Shown: positions 49,644-62,254 of the stretch, one piece after another
Layout: every line of letters starts with the position of its first letter
How positions within the stretch are numbered: position 1 is the first letter of the stretch
Source of the DNA: Rhodosporidiobolus odoratus
Taxonomy: Eukaryota; Basidiomycota; Microbotryomycetes; Sporidiobolales; Sporidiobolaceae
Length of the DNA stretch: 64,000 nucleotides
Assembly (NCBI GenBank): GCA_034387635.1
Contig: JAOANU010000028.1
Span: forward strand, 102,272 to 166,271
Direction: 5' to 3'
Translations under genes and position numbers: made by a program
The notes under the pieces: generated by a model
What the model was told of the DNA's origin: nothing
The model's input: the letters and a program-made list of their open reading frames with translations, nothing else
Database searches by the model: none

Positions 49644-51228
49644 ATGGCTGCTACTGACTTTGCCTCGCGCCCGCGTCCTGACGTTATCTGCCTCTTCGGC
49701 AAGTCGTGGCTCTCACAGACTTGTTCGCAGCGCTCACTGACCTCGTCCTCATTGCCATCTCCAACTCGACTCTGTTCTCTCTCACGTGTCGTACGCTCGG
49801 CAATACAGATGTCGACGGCACCCTTTCCGCTGCTCGTCAGGTGCGTCTTGCCTCTATCGCGTCGCTTTCATCCTTGTCCGCGATCTCGCATGTTGACCAT
49901 AAACACCCTCCCCTTGATCAGGCAGTCACCCCGGAAATGACCGCTACCCTCAAGGCACTTCGTGGCAAGTGTGTCATGGGCTTTGTCGGTGGTTCCGACT
50001 TGGCCAAGATCTCGGAACAGCTTGCGCCGGATGGTCACAATGGTACGCAATACTCGCTATTTTTCCTCCCGCTGGCAGATCCGCCCTGCTATCCGAACTT
50101 GCGCCTCATCTCACACTCGACGAGGCCTGGCAATATTGGCAGCTCGGTCGTTACTCAGCAGCTGCTTACCCCCGTTACGTTTTCTGCCCTGCAGTCACCG
50201 AAGACTTCGACTTTGCCTTTGCTGAGAACGGCCTGACCGCCTACAAGCTCGGCCAACCCCTCGCCAGTCAAAGCTTTATCAAGTTCCTCGGAGAGGAGAA
50301 GTACAAGAAGATTGTCAAGTTTGTGTTGCACTACATTGCGGATTTGGACATTCCTATCAAGCGGTATGTCGTCCGTCCTTTCTCCCTCTTCTACTGGCGG
50401 CCCTAACTCTTTCCTCCTGGCATCTAGCGGTACATTCATTGAATATAGGTACTTCTTCAAATTTTCTGCTACACCTTCTTCGACCGTCTGCGTTACGAAT
50501 CGGGGCCTTGAACTGACTGTTCTGCCCTATCTCATCCAGGTCAGGAATGTGCAAGTGCGTAAACCCTCTTCCACCACCACTTCTTACTAAATTCTTGCCG
50601 CACCTTCCTCAACCTTCTGCGTTGTTGTTCGAGCTCTTGTACTGACTGTTCTGCCCTGCAGCATCTCCCCCATCGGCCGTAACGCTTCGTATGTTGCTGA
50701 TGCTTCATCGCGAAAATCTGCGAGCACTAGCTGATCAGTCGCGTTCGCCTCATTTTAGCATCAACGAGCGCATCGAGTTTGAGAAGTACGACAAGGAGCA
50801 CAACATCCGCAAGCCGTTCGTCGAGGCTCTCAAGAAGGAGTTTGCCGACTACGGTCTCACCTACTCGATCGGTGGCCAGATCTCCTTTGATGTCTTGTAT
50901 GCTTCTATTCCTTCCCACCACTTGCCTGCGAAACTTACTAGGCCCTCTGATTGCGCCGCAGCCCCGAGGGATGGGACAAGACCTACGCTCTCCGTCACAT
51001 CGAGTCTGAAGGGTTCAAGGAGATTCACTTCTTTGGTGACAAGACCTTCAAAGGCGGCAACGACTACGAGATCTACTCGTGCGTTTCTGTTCTATCTCTC
51101 CTTATCTACGCTTTCGCCAGAGTGATTGACGGGTATGGGTTGTCTGTAGGGACCCTCGCACTATCGGGCACGCGGTCACCAAGCCGGAAGACACCCAGGC
51201 CATCCTCAAGGAGTTGTTCGACATCTAG
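49644..51228 (+). CDS. SEC53: phosphomannomutase
   Basis: It converts mannose-6-phosphate to mannose-1-phosphate for GDP-mannose and glycosylation in the cytosol. HAD-fold motifs: the nucleophile DVDGT in [16 protein letters not shown], then [85 protein letters not shown], the segment [20 protein letters not shown] and [17 protein letters not shown]. The gene ends AILKELFDI. Eight or so introns split it. The first is GC-AG (GCAAGT donor after CTCTTCG). A 15-nt exon at 50540-50554 codes SGM-C. An in-frame ATG at 49608 would add 12 residues; 49644 was chosen as closer to the family start. Confidence 0.95.
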
Positions 51229-51994
51229 TTACGGGGTGTGGGTTGAAGTGGGGCTGTGCTGTGCTGTTCACGATGGACTTTGGTGTCTGGGGCGCTTAGA
51301 AATACAGGGACACTCTCGGTTGAGTCTTGTCTACGGCGGCACGAGAGAGCCAGGCAGGCGGAGGAGGAAAAAAGGCCCTGATATCCTTGCAGCTTTCCTC
51401 CGCTTCGTCTTACTAGCCGCAGTCCTTTGTGTTGGCTGTGGTGTTTTTCGGATACGCTTGCTAGGCTGGACTTCGCCAGCAGCCTTGTGCGAACATAGCC
51501 AGGTCAATCTTGCATTACACCTTGTTCGTACAGTCAATCCAAAATTTGTTGCAATTGATTAAAAAAAAAGAAAAAAAAACTCGAAGTCGCGTCCTAATCC
51601 TGACACCTCTCTCCCCGTCGGGGCTCATGCTAGCATGCGCATTGAACTGGACAAATCAGTGTAATTCGAGCAGAATTATGAACGGCCGTGCCAGTCACTT
51701 CGTGAGGAACGAGGTGCACTCCCTCTGACGTCCATCATCCATCGCTCTTCCTTTCCTTCCTGCATTCCGCATCCGGGACCGCAGAGTAAGCGGTTGTTGG
51801 GTTCCGACAATTCTAGCATAGCATCTGCGAGTGTCGCCTTGTCTTAAGAGACACAGGGAAGTCAGCGGAAAGGATGCGGACTCTTGAGGTCAAAGGCAAG
51901 GTCGGAATGTTTTTTGATCAATTGCAACAAATTTTGGGAACAGTTGTAATGGTGCAAATGTAATGTCAATACAAGTCGCGACGAATTTCGAAGT
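51229..51994. other. intergenic between SEC53 and the 848-residue gene
   Basis: About 770 bp, partly filled by an inverted-repeat element whose right arm ends close to the next start codon. No gene is supported; the two short frames that look similar (sharing NLLQLIKK) are the two arms read in opposite directions. Confidence 0.55.
51505..51975. mobile_element. AT-ended inverted-repeat element (MITE-like), non-coding
   Basis: The arm at 51539-51559 (ccaaaatttgttgcaattgat) is a perfect 21-base inverted match to 51917-51937. A single mismatch follows and then an A/T run on both sides. Weaker resemblance continues outward for about 30 bases, including a shared attaca. Between the arms are about 360 bp without a coding frame. 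The arms are AT-rich against GC-rich surroundings. Size and structure fit a miniature inverted-repeat transposable element, but no target-site duplication could be fixed, and a fold-back or terminator-like origin remains possible. The outer limits are estimates. Confidence 0.5.
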
Positions 51995-54541
51995 GTGAGG
52001 TTAGAATGTCTACCCCTCGTCCCTCTCGCTAGGTTGGCTGGATGCAGCTCGATGCGCATCAAGAGATGGTCTCTACTACCCTCTGTGCGCCCTCCAGACC
52101 CTCCAACACCTCCCCTACAACTTTCTCATTTTCACCTACCTCGACCTCGACAACTTTCCTCTCACGTCGCTTCCCGCCATGGGACCCGACCAGAAACTAT
52201 ACAAACATGGCCTCTACATCCGCCGATCCCTGGCCAGCCCTCCTCCCTCAAAGCCATCCTCAATCGACTCCCTCCGATTTCCTCCCCTCCTCGTCTCAAC
52301 CTCCGCCCCGTCGAAGACCTCGAACAACAACTCCAGATCTGGCAAACCGCCTGTCGTGCAGCCTATGTCGCGCTCAAAGGCGCGCCACCCGCAGAGAGGC
52401 TGCGGTATCAACGTCCAGTCGCTCGAGTCGTCGGGCAGACGATGCGGATCCTCCTCCGACTCGGCGCTGTCGACGCCGCGAAACAACTCGACAAGGTCTT
52501 CTTTACGAAACAGCGTGGACGACCGGCTCGGAGGTTCACCCAGAGCCGGCAAAGACGGGACGGGATCGACCACTTTGCAACGGACAAAGAAAGAGAAAAA
52601 AGCAGCGACAAGTTGCCCGAGCCGGAGAAGGATTGGAACTGGAGCCATGGTTTGGGGTTGTCGAGGAGCGATATCGATATCGCGTGGATGTCGTCTTTTG
52701 CGGTTCGCCTCGAGTGCGCCGTCCAGCGCGGCGACGATCGGGCTTTGCGGGAGTTTGGGGATTTGCTCAGGGAAATGCACGAGCAGATGGAACCGACCTC
52801 CGGCGACGGCGTGGTCGAAGAAGGAAGGATCGACGAGAAGGGCGAGCGTCGCCTGGCCCAGGACAGTTGCGTTCTCGCTTTCTTGACAAGGAAGATGGGG
52901 CTGGTGCAGGAGCAGCTGGCGGTGGCGGCGCAGAGGAGCGAAGAAGCCGGCGAGCCGGTCGATACTACTCGCGAAGAGGTACACCGCTTGCTGCAGCGTA
53001 TCAAAGACGCCGAGGCGAACGAAGTCGAGGTCGTTTCGTTTGCGCTGCTCGAGACCGCGTTGGACCGGTTGGAAGGTCTCGAAGGGAACCCGGCGGCCGA
53101 CCCATTCTTCCCCAAGGTCGAGGAAGACATCCACTCTCTTGTCGGCTCGCTTGAAGGAAGCGGCGCCACCAGCAAACTCCATAACTTCCTCCTTACCTAC
53201 ACTTCTTCCGTCGAACGTCACGCCCATATTCTTCACTTGGCGATTCGCTTTCTTCTCCTTCGCGCGCGTCACCATTCATCTTCGGTTACAACTGTCTCTC
53301 CGCTACAATCAGCCGCCCAGCTCTACTCCCTCCTCCTCGACCTCACTCGACGAGTCGATCTCGCCTCCTCTGTCGACTTCACCTCACTTCGCCAGCGGCA
53401 GACCTCGGCGCTATATCGGACGCTCTCGGCACACGTAGCTGCTTTTTCAGACGACCCCGCCGAGATCATACCCGTCGCGACTCGGGCCATCGAGATTATC
53501 GAACGCTCACTCTCCGTTCTGTCCCCCCTCGCGACTGCGTCCGCCCCTTCTTCACCCTCGATCGGCATCGTCTCCTCCTCCTCAGCATCGCCGCCTCCGC
53601 CAGATCCACGCCTTCTTGGCATCAGTACTCGTTTCTTCCGCCGACTCTTTTTCGCCCTCGCCCAAGCTGCCCCTCCAACCTCTCCCGCCGACACTCCCGA
53701 CGTTTCCTCGGCCCTTCTCCCCCTCGCTGACCCCGTCGCACCCTTCTCCCTCCTTTCACGTGCTCTAAGCGCCATGCAAGCCGCACGAGAGCACGACGCC
53801 TCTCTGTCTCCGTCCACGTCCTCGCCCGAGCACCTCCGCGAAGGCCTACTCGCACATCAGGAACCATTGTTCGAACAGCCGAACCTCGCCTTTGTTCTCG
53901 TGCGAGCGGCACTCTGCGGATCTTCCTCGACCGACTCCGCTGGGGCCGAGCCAAGCCAAGCGGAAGACGACACGCCTCTCCCACGACTCTCTTCCCTCCT
54001 GTCCTTCATCGTTTCTCTCGAGCGAACGTCCCCTCTCGAGCTAGGAGAGCGTCGAGGACGCCGGTTAGTCAAACGGGCGGTTCTGACCATCTTGCAGGAA
54101 CGTTGGCCAGGTGCTGCGGGCCAAGAATGGCGAGATGGTGTGCAGAAAGTTGTGGAAAATTGGGAGGGTGGGAGGGATTGGGAAGCGGTGAAGAAGATGG
54201 TTGAGGACAGGGAGCGGGAGAGGGAGAAGGGATGGGGAAAGGGGAATTCGAAGGAGAGGAGGAAGGTCAGGAGGAAGGAGGAGAGGCAGATGCTTCGGGC
54301 TGAGGTACAGGCAGAGGTGGTACGGCAGCGGATAGGTCAGGTACGTCTTTGTTGCTCCCGGCTACAGTGTAACGTTCGACCGCTAACCGCGTTTTTTCCC
54401 GAGCAGCAGAACCGCCCAACCCTGCACGTCCCTCCCCCTGCCTTTTCCGCCGTCACTATTTCGCCCGCCCGCGCACGACTTTCCCCCGCCAAGCCCGGGT
54501 TCTTCACTTCTCTCCCTCGCCTGCCTTCCGCCGAGCCTTGA
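51995..54541 (+). CDS. large helical protein, probably mitochondrial, function unknown
   Basis: One long exon plus one after a 66-nt intron (54341-54406) give about 826 residues. The first about 70 residues are Arg/Ser/Pro/Leu-rich with almost no acidic residues (MRLECLPLVPLARLAGCSSM ... RQLSSHVASRHGTRPE), a strong mitochondrial presequence. The body is alpha-helical: LEQQLQIWQTACRAAYVALK, RVVGQTMRILLRLGAVDAAK, FAVRLECAVQRGDDRALREF, HAHILHLAIRFLLLRARHH and VKRAVLTILQERW. Its style recalls fungal PPR-like helical-repeat mitochondrial RNA factors, but no repeat could be aligned by eye. A charged helix (REREREKGWGKG) leads to a Pro-rich end. Internal Met 20 at 52052 is another possible start. 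Confidence 0.6.
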   Translation: MRLECLPLVPLARLAGCSSMRIKRWSLLPSVRPPDPPTPPLQLSHFHLPRPRQLSSHVASRHGTRPETIQTWPLHPPIPGQPSSLKAILNRLPPISSPPRLNLRPVEDLEQQLQIWQTACRAAYVALKGAPPAERLRYQRPVARVVGQTMRILLRLGAVDAAKQLDKVFFTKQRGRPARRFTQSRQRRDGIDHFATDKEREKSSDKLPEPEKDWNWSHGLGLSRSDIDIAWMSSFAVRLECAVQRGDDRALREFGDLLREMHEQMEPTSGDGVVEEGRIDEKGERRLAQDSCVLAFLTRKMGLVQEQLAVAAQRSEEAGEPVDTTREEVHRLLQRIKDAEANEVEVVSFALLETALDRLEGLEGNPAADPFFPKVEEDIHSLVGSLEGSGATSKLHNFLLTYTSSVERHAHILHLAIRFLLLRARHHSSSVTTVSPLQSAAQLYSLLLDLTRRVDLASSVDFTSLRQRQTSALYRTLSAHVAAFSDDPAEIIPVATRAIEIIERSLSVLSPLATASAPSSPSIGIVSSSSASPPPPDPRLLGISTRFFRRLFFALAQAAPPTSPADTPDVSSALLPLADPVAPFSLLSRALSAMQAAREHDASLSPSTSSPEHLREGLLAHQEPLFEQPNLAFVLVRAALCGSSSTDSAGAEPSQAEDDTPLPRLSSLLSFIVSLERTSPLELGERRGRRLVKRAVLTILQERWPGAAGQEWRDGVQKVVENWEGGRDWEAVKKMVEDREREREKGWGKGNSKERRKVRRKEERQMLRAEVQAEVVRQRIGQVRLCCSRLQCNVRPLTAFFPEQQNRPTLHVPPPAFSAVTISPARARLSPAKPGFFTSLPRLPSAEP

Positions 54542-54923
54542 CGGATCGCGCGGTCGTTTTGCATATACCTGCACATATCGCAGTCTCAATACCTGTTCTC
54601 TACGACTTACCCCCGTTTTCAAGCCGTCTTACCCGCCAAGAGATACTGTACCGACTGAGTGGGCTCCGCTGTTGTAGTACTCTGGCAATCCTCCCTTGAG
54701 CCAGACTTGACGCTTCCGCGAGATAGAGCTCGGAGGCTGAAAGCGAAAGAGAGCGGAGCAAGCTCGCGATGACGAAGAAGCGAGCTCAGGTTACTTCTTT
54801 CGTGTCAGAGCAAACAAGTGATACAGGCGCGCCGGGCTGAGGTACGACCGGGGCTATCACAAACGGCAAGGGGGGGAAAGAGGCTACTGCTCGTGGACAT
54901 TCTCCTCACAAGCCTCCCTTCCT
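54542..54923. other. intergenic between converging genes
   Basis: About 380 bp holding the 3' flanks of the helical-protein gene and the P450 gene. No coding content is recognised. Confidence 0.45.
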
Positions 54924-57586
54924 TCAAGCAGTCTCCACAACCCTCCTCTTGGCAACGACGCGAAGAGGTTCAAGCTGCGGATGTGAGCTTGTCCGTCAGC
55001 GCTGCTCGCAAAAGGCGCTCGACCAGCAGACGGGCGGAAAAGACAAGAGAAAAAACAGAGAAACGAAAGTGAGCTCACCATAGGCAGCGTCAAAGCGTTT
55101 TGGTACCTCGGCGTCGGCTCGTCACACAGATCCGTCTGGAGCATCTCGGTCTTAGCGAGGTAGTCGGGCGCGAACGAGAGGTCGAAGTTGGAGAAGAGGG
55201 CGAGGAGGACTGAAACGCCTTCGAAGGTGGCGAGGGTCTCGCCTGTGCCGATTGCCGAAGGAGAGTCAGTCGGCGCACTGAGTCATCAGCGTAGAGTAGA
55301 CTACTACGAGAGGGGAGGAGAAGACCTACCGAGGCAGCTATAGGCGAAAAGAGGTACAGAACCGCTTGGTAAGTTACTCGATCTGAATACAGCTAAAGAA
55401 AGATGCGACGTACCGCCTCCTCCCGCCGTTGAAAGAGTGCATTAGATACTCGCTCTCTTTGCGGAACCTGCCATGTTCGTCAAGCCACCTCACCGGCTTA
55501 AAGGCGCCGGCGTCCTCGCCCCAAAGCCCCTTGTCGCGACCGGAGGCCCAGTCGCACCAGCCTACAAACTGCACCGAGAAGAGCTAGAGTCAGTGTAGAC
55601 AAGGTCTCGAGGCCGTACGAGCCCACGGCGACATGCAGGAACAGACATGCGAGCGGGCAGGAAAGCGTACCTCTCCCTTTTCGACGCGAGGACCGTTCGG
55701 AATCTGATCGTCTCCAAGGGCCGTCCAGAAGTTCTGCGGAAAGGAAGCTGGTAAGGTTGATCATTGTGGAGATGGGTATCGCACAGGGGATTATGAGAGA
55801 AAAAAGGGAAGGGAGAGAAAGACTCACCACCGGCACGCTCGGATGAAGCCTCGCCGCCTCGTACCAGACTGCCGTCGTGTACGACATGTCTTTGAGCTGG
55901 TCATACTCGAGGATGCCAGGCTTGAGGTTGTCTCCGAGCGACTTGGCCTCTTCACGGATCGCATTGACGGCTTCGGGGCGGGAAAGAAGGTAGAAGGAGG
56001 CCCAGGCGAGGGTGCCGGCCGTCGTGTCGCGTCCAGCAATGAGAAGATTGATAGTGGCATCTGCGAGTGAAGGAAGTGAGTCCTGCAGCAGGCCATGGGC
56101 AGAAGCGAAAGCACGTTCCGGATCGGAGGATGATAAGGAAGGTGTAGAGCTGCGTACCGCGGAGCGTCTCCTTATCCAAGCCTTTTCCATCCTCGTCGCG
56201 AACCCGCAAGAACATGGTGAGCAAGTCAGAGCATGCGTCGTCGCCGCCGACATCTCCCTTCTCTTCCTTGCTCTGCAGCTCCGCCTTCCTCCGCCTGATC
56301 AAGTCGTTCGCGTAGGAGTGGACGACCACGGTAGCCGCCTTCATCTTGGAACGAGTCCCATCGAGAAGCTCGGTCAGAGGCCAGAGAGGCTGCGGGAGGG
56401 TGGGAATCGGACGAAAATCAGTGAACTGAGAAGGTCAACTAGGGGACGGCGGCGGCTGAAGCACCTGCTGGAAACGCCTGGACATGACGAGCTGAGTGTA
56501 GTCGAAAGCTGTGGCGAAAGGTACCGTAGTGCCGGCTCTCTCGCCATCGAGCGCGCCAGGCGAGGCCGAGTAGGCCATCTGTGAGAAGAGAGCGAGGCGA
56601 TTAGTTGCGCCGTCGTTGGCGGGCCCTCGCGAGCCATCGGTGCATCAAGCGGCGGTCGAGAACAGGTAGAAATGCTGTCGCGCACCTCGCAGAAAGTGTC
56701 GAGCGTGAGGCCGAAGAAGAGCTTGGAAAGCTTAATTTCCTTGCCATCATCACCGAGAGTGCCGACAACCGCGAGCAGCTTGTCGACCGAGCTGTAGATG
56801 GAAGTGGAGATGATGTTGCGATAGGCGTTGTTGCTGAAGATCTTGGAGGTGGCCTTGCGCTGGATCGACCAGAGGTCGCCGTCTGCAGAAAAAGCTCGTC
56901 TGTCAGGCTGGGAAGCAGAACGTGAAGGGAATAGCATACCGCTGGTAAAGATGCCCTTTCCGAGTACCTGACCCATACAGCGACGCTGCTCGGGACCTGG
57001 CGAGGGATACAAGCCCAGAACCGTCAGCAGAGTTGATTCAAGGGGGAAGGCGCAAAAAAGAATCGGGCTTGAGCTACCCTTGGCATAGTTCTCGAAGTTA
57101 GTCTGCGAGCACGAGCAAGGTCAGCGAGAGCAATAAATAACCAGAGAAAGAAGCGCACCAGCTGGATGTGCTGAAGATGCTCCGGCCTCGTGAGCGAGAC
57201 GAACCTCCTCCCGAGCACGGTATCTGAGGTAGCCCTCGCTGAATCCTTGACCCCTTCGCGACTCCTCTCGCAGCTCAACTGAACCCAGACTGCGCAACAT
57301 GAAAGGAAAAGTCAGTTTCGCCACTGGCTGTTCCGAAGAAGCAGGAAAGGAAACGGAGTCACGTACGCTCTGGTTGACGATCGCGCATAGAAAGCACGCG
57401 AAGCTGATGTCCTAAGAAGGGAAGAGCACCCTGGGGAGTATAGAGGTCTGGCCGAGGCTTTGTCCCCAGCGCGCGAGGGTATCGGAGGTGCGAGATGAGG
57501 AAGGGAAGAATGGCAAAGACGGCGACGAGCACGCTCAACGCGGCCACCGTGCTGACGCTAGCGACGTGCTGCATCGTATCCAGCAT
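54924..57586 (-). CDS. cytochrome P450, fatty-acid omega-hydroxylase-like
   Basis: This is a heme mono-oxygenase anchored in the ER membrane. The N terminus MLDTMQHVASVSTVAALSVL with VAVFAILPFLISHL is a membrane anchor, followed by the Pro hinge (PRPDLYTPQGALPFLGHQ). Then EHLQHIQ, FENYAKG, GIFTSDGDLWSIQRKATSKIF, helix I INLLIAGRDTTAGTLAWASF, the ExxR in WYEAARLHPSVPV, and a PxR(W) region FKPVRWLDEHGRF. The heme loop is FNGGRRRCLGETLATFEG and the end is RVVAKRRVVETA. The AGRDTT/heme style resembles fungal CYP52/CYP63/CYP86-type enzymes; the substrate is inferred only. About nine introns split it. The heme Cys is in an 8-nt exon at 55330-55337. Confidence 0.92.
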
Positions 57587-58867
57587 CTTATGGTGACGTT
57601 CAGTGCTGGGTAATGAGAGGAAACGATGTGCGACTCAGGGAGGGGTAAGCCCGGTTGTCCTCGGCACCAAGGGGATGCGTCGGAGGAACGGTTGCTAAGC
57701 AGACAGGACAGTCGTTGTGAATGGGGGTAGATATCAGGAATAGTAGGCTACAAAGAGAACCTCGCAGCGCAATCGTAGCGCAAAGGACAGGAGAAATCGG
57801 TTGGAACAACACCTCGTCTTCGCGTTCTGCTCCCACTTACACCGATATTTCCCTGCCGTTTCACTCAACAGACTGAGACGAAGCACGAGAGACTGGACGA
57901 CGAAATCTATGGGCGATCAGGCAAACGGGAAGGGGGCGTAGCCTCGGGCATTGTCTACGGGGTGGGAGAGCGGGAGGAGGGGACGCTCAGCCCGCGTAAC
58001 CTCGTCAAGATGCCCTACGCCCCGCTCTCAGCACGAGCTCGAGCTAAGTGCTCAGCATACCCGAGTAGAGAAGGGTCAAACATGAAGATATGGGAAGGAG
58101 GAAAGAAACTGGAGAGCTCACGTCCTGGCGCTCTTCTCATACTTCGTCGCAGCCAATTCCCCACGAGCGGGGCAGTCTCGACGGCTAGTACAGGTATGGC
58201 CTCGCTTCGGCCCTGCTACAAACCTGGTAATTGCTGGAGGGACCAAGTGTACGGAAGAACCTTTTTAACGTGGCCCTGCAGCAACGGTGTAACTCTTGAA
58301 AGTGGCAGAGAACAGGTCGTAGCCAAGAGAGAACTCGCGTGGGTGAAGCCGAGCGATCGAGGAATGGGCTGGACGACGGTTCGAAGCGGACTAAACGGCG
58401 GTGAGAGGAAAAACGATGCGAAAAGAAAAGGTCGCATTGACTTGGTGCTGATCCTTCTGGGGGCTGCCCAGCTTCTACATGCTACTTATCCTCTTCGAAA
58501 TCCCGCCCGCGCGCCTGCTGCTGTTTTGGATACTGGTACGAACGGCGAAATCGAAATGTCGGAGAACTTCAGGAGCGCTTGACGGAGGGAAATGGTGGGC
58601 GGCTAGCGAGTCGAGCTATGTTTACGCGAGCGAGGTTGTCAGGCTGCGGGCTATACGAGCACAGCAAGAGCAAGCTGTGGAGTCAACTTTGCGGAGAGCG
58701 ATCGGATTCTGCAACTTGTTCTCTTCACCGTTCTCTTCAGTGTTACGGAGCGTGATTTGGTGATCCGCAGAAGTACAAATCTTACCAGCCCAGAAGACGA
58801 CCATATCGCTTGACCCTTTCCTCCCACCGCTCACCTCGACCGCACTACTCCGAACGAACGAGCGACT
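57587..58867. promoter_or_regulatory. divergent region, P450 / MTHFR
   Basis: About 1.28 kb between divergent starts. Open frames here lack domain features and seem to be chance. The region should carry the promoters of both genes; no binding site could be named. Confidence 0.4.
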
Positions 58868-61406
<2,539 letters not shown>

Positions 61407-62254
61407 AACCCATCGCTCGCACCTCTCATTCAACTGTCAACACTATTCTTGTCTTTTCTAGCCAGCTCCTCAACCGAGCTCACTTCGTGGATCTCTTTTC
61501 TCTCTGGCAGTCGTTCCGTTCTATTGTTGCCTTCAACAGCGCCCACCCGTCGTTCAACCCGTCGTTCAACCCGTCGTTCTACCATCACCTGTTCTTCATC
61601 CTTCTCGTCCACAGCAGTACCACCCATCGCAGTTCAACCTAAACCCCATGTATCGCCTTTCAACCCTCGGTACCCTTCCCCTCATTGTTCGCATCAACTG
61701 CATCCACGATCGCTCTCCTCGTTCGAGCGTATTCCCCCTCCATCATCTTCCATTCCCTCACATGGCCTCAACCGCCTATGCAACTTGATACCCCTCTCGC
61801 CTCGAACAGGCATACCTTTCGAGCGCTTCTAACGTATCTCGTTCGGTGCAAGGCATTTTGTGCTCGCATCGAGATCGCAATCCGCCTTGGAAGCTTCGAC
61901 GGGCGTGGTGGCTCGTCTTTCCTCAACGTTATCGATATAACTGACAACCCCAAGACGCTCAACGCTCAGCATTCAACATCAGCCTCTGTGATTCTTGCTG
62001 TGTTGCTCCTCAAGCAGCGCCACGACCTGTGGTCGCTTCTCGTCCGTACCGGTACGTTATCCGGTTTCGAGTCGTGACTATGGCCTAGCTTCACGGCCTC
62101 AAGCGAGACAGCCGTTGAGGTCAACGGACCTTTCAGCCTGGTGGTGAGCCCCTCTAACCACATTCCGCGGCAGGTCCGGGGCGCAAAAGGTGACCAGGAT
62201 GCTTGTGGGCAACTTGTGAGTCTCTTGCTCAGCTCCCTTACACCCATAGCAAGA
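61407..62254. other. gap between MTHFR and the orphan gene
   Basis: About 850 bp. It holds three 12-base tandem copies near 61546 and several short frames with no domain character. A longer 5' part of the next gene could extend into 62100-62220, where an open piece (RGAKGDQDACGQL) is followed by a gtgagt, but no consistent join was found. Confidence 0.4.
61546..61581. repeat. three tandem copies of a 12-base unit
   Basis: The unit cccgtcgttcaa occurs three times in a row, the last copy with a c-to-... final change (cta in place of caa). In one forward frame it reads PSFN repeats, but no gene is supported there. Confidence 0.85.

Noticed and set aside
51510..52062. Two short frames on opposite strands that both contain NLLQLIKK
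   Set aside because: The shared peptide is the inverted repeat read from both arms, not two related genes.
52042..53154. 370-codon forward frame overlapping the large helical protein
   Set aside because: It is an Arg-rich shadow of the 51995-54541 frame in another phase. The chosen frame has the presequence, helical body and matching end.
45905..57586. A sterol or secondary-metabolite cluster formed by ERG7 and the P450
   Set aside because: The genes are separated by SEC53 and an unrelated protein, and the P450 looks like a fatty-acid hydroxylase rather than a CYP51/CYP61 sterol enzyme.
57962..58582. 206-codon forward frame between P450 and MTHFR
   Set aside because: No domain or codon character is seen, and it lies in a divergent promoter region.
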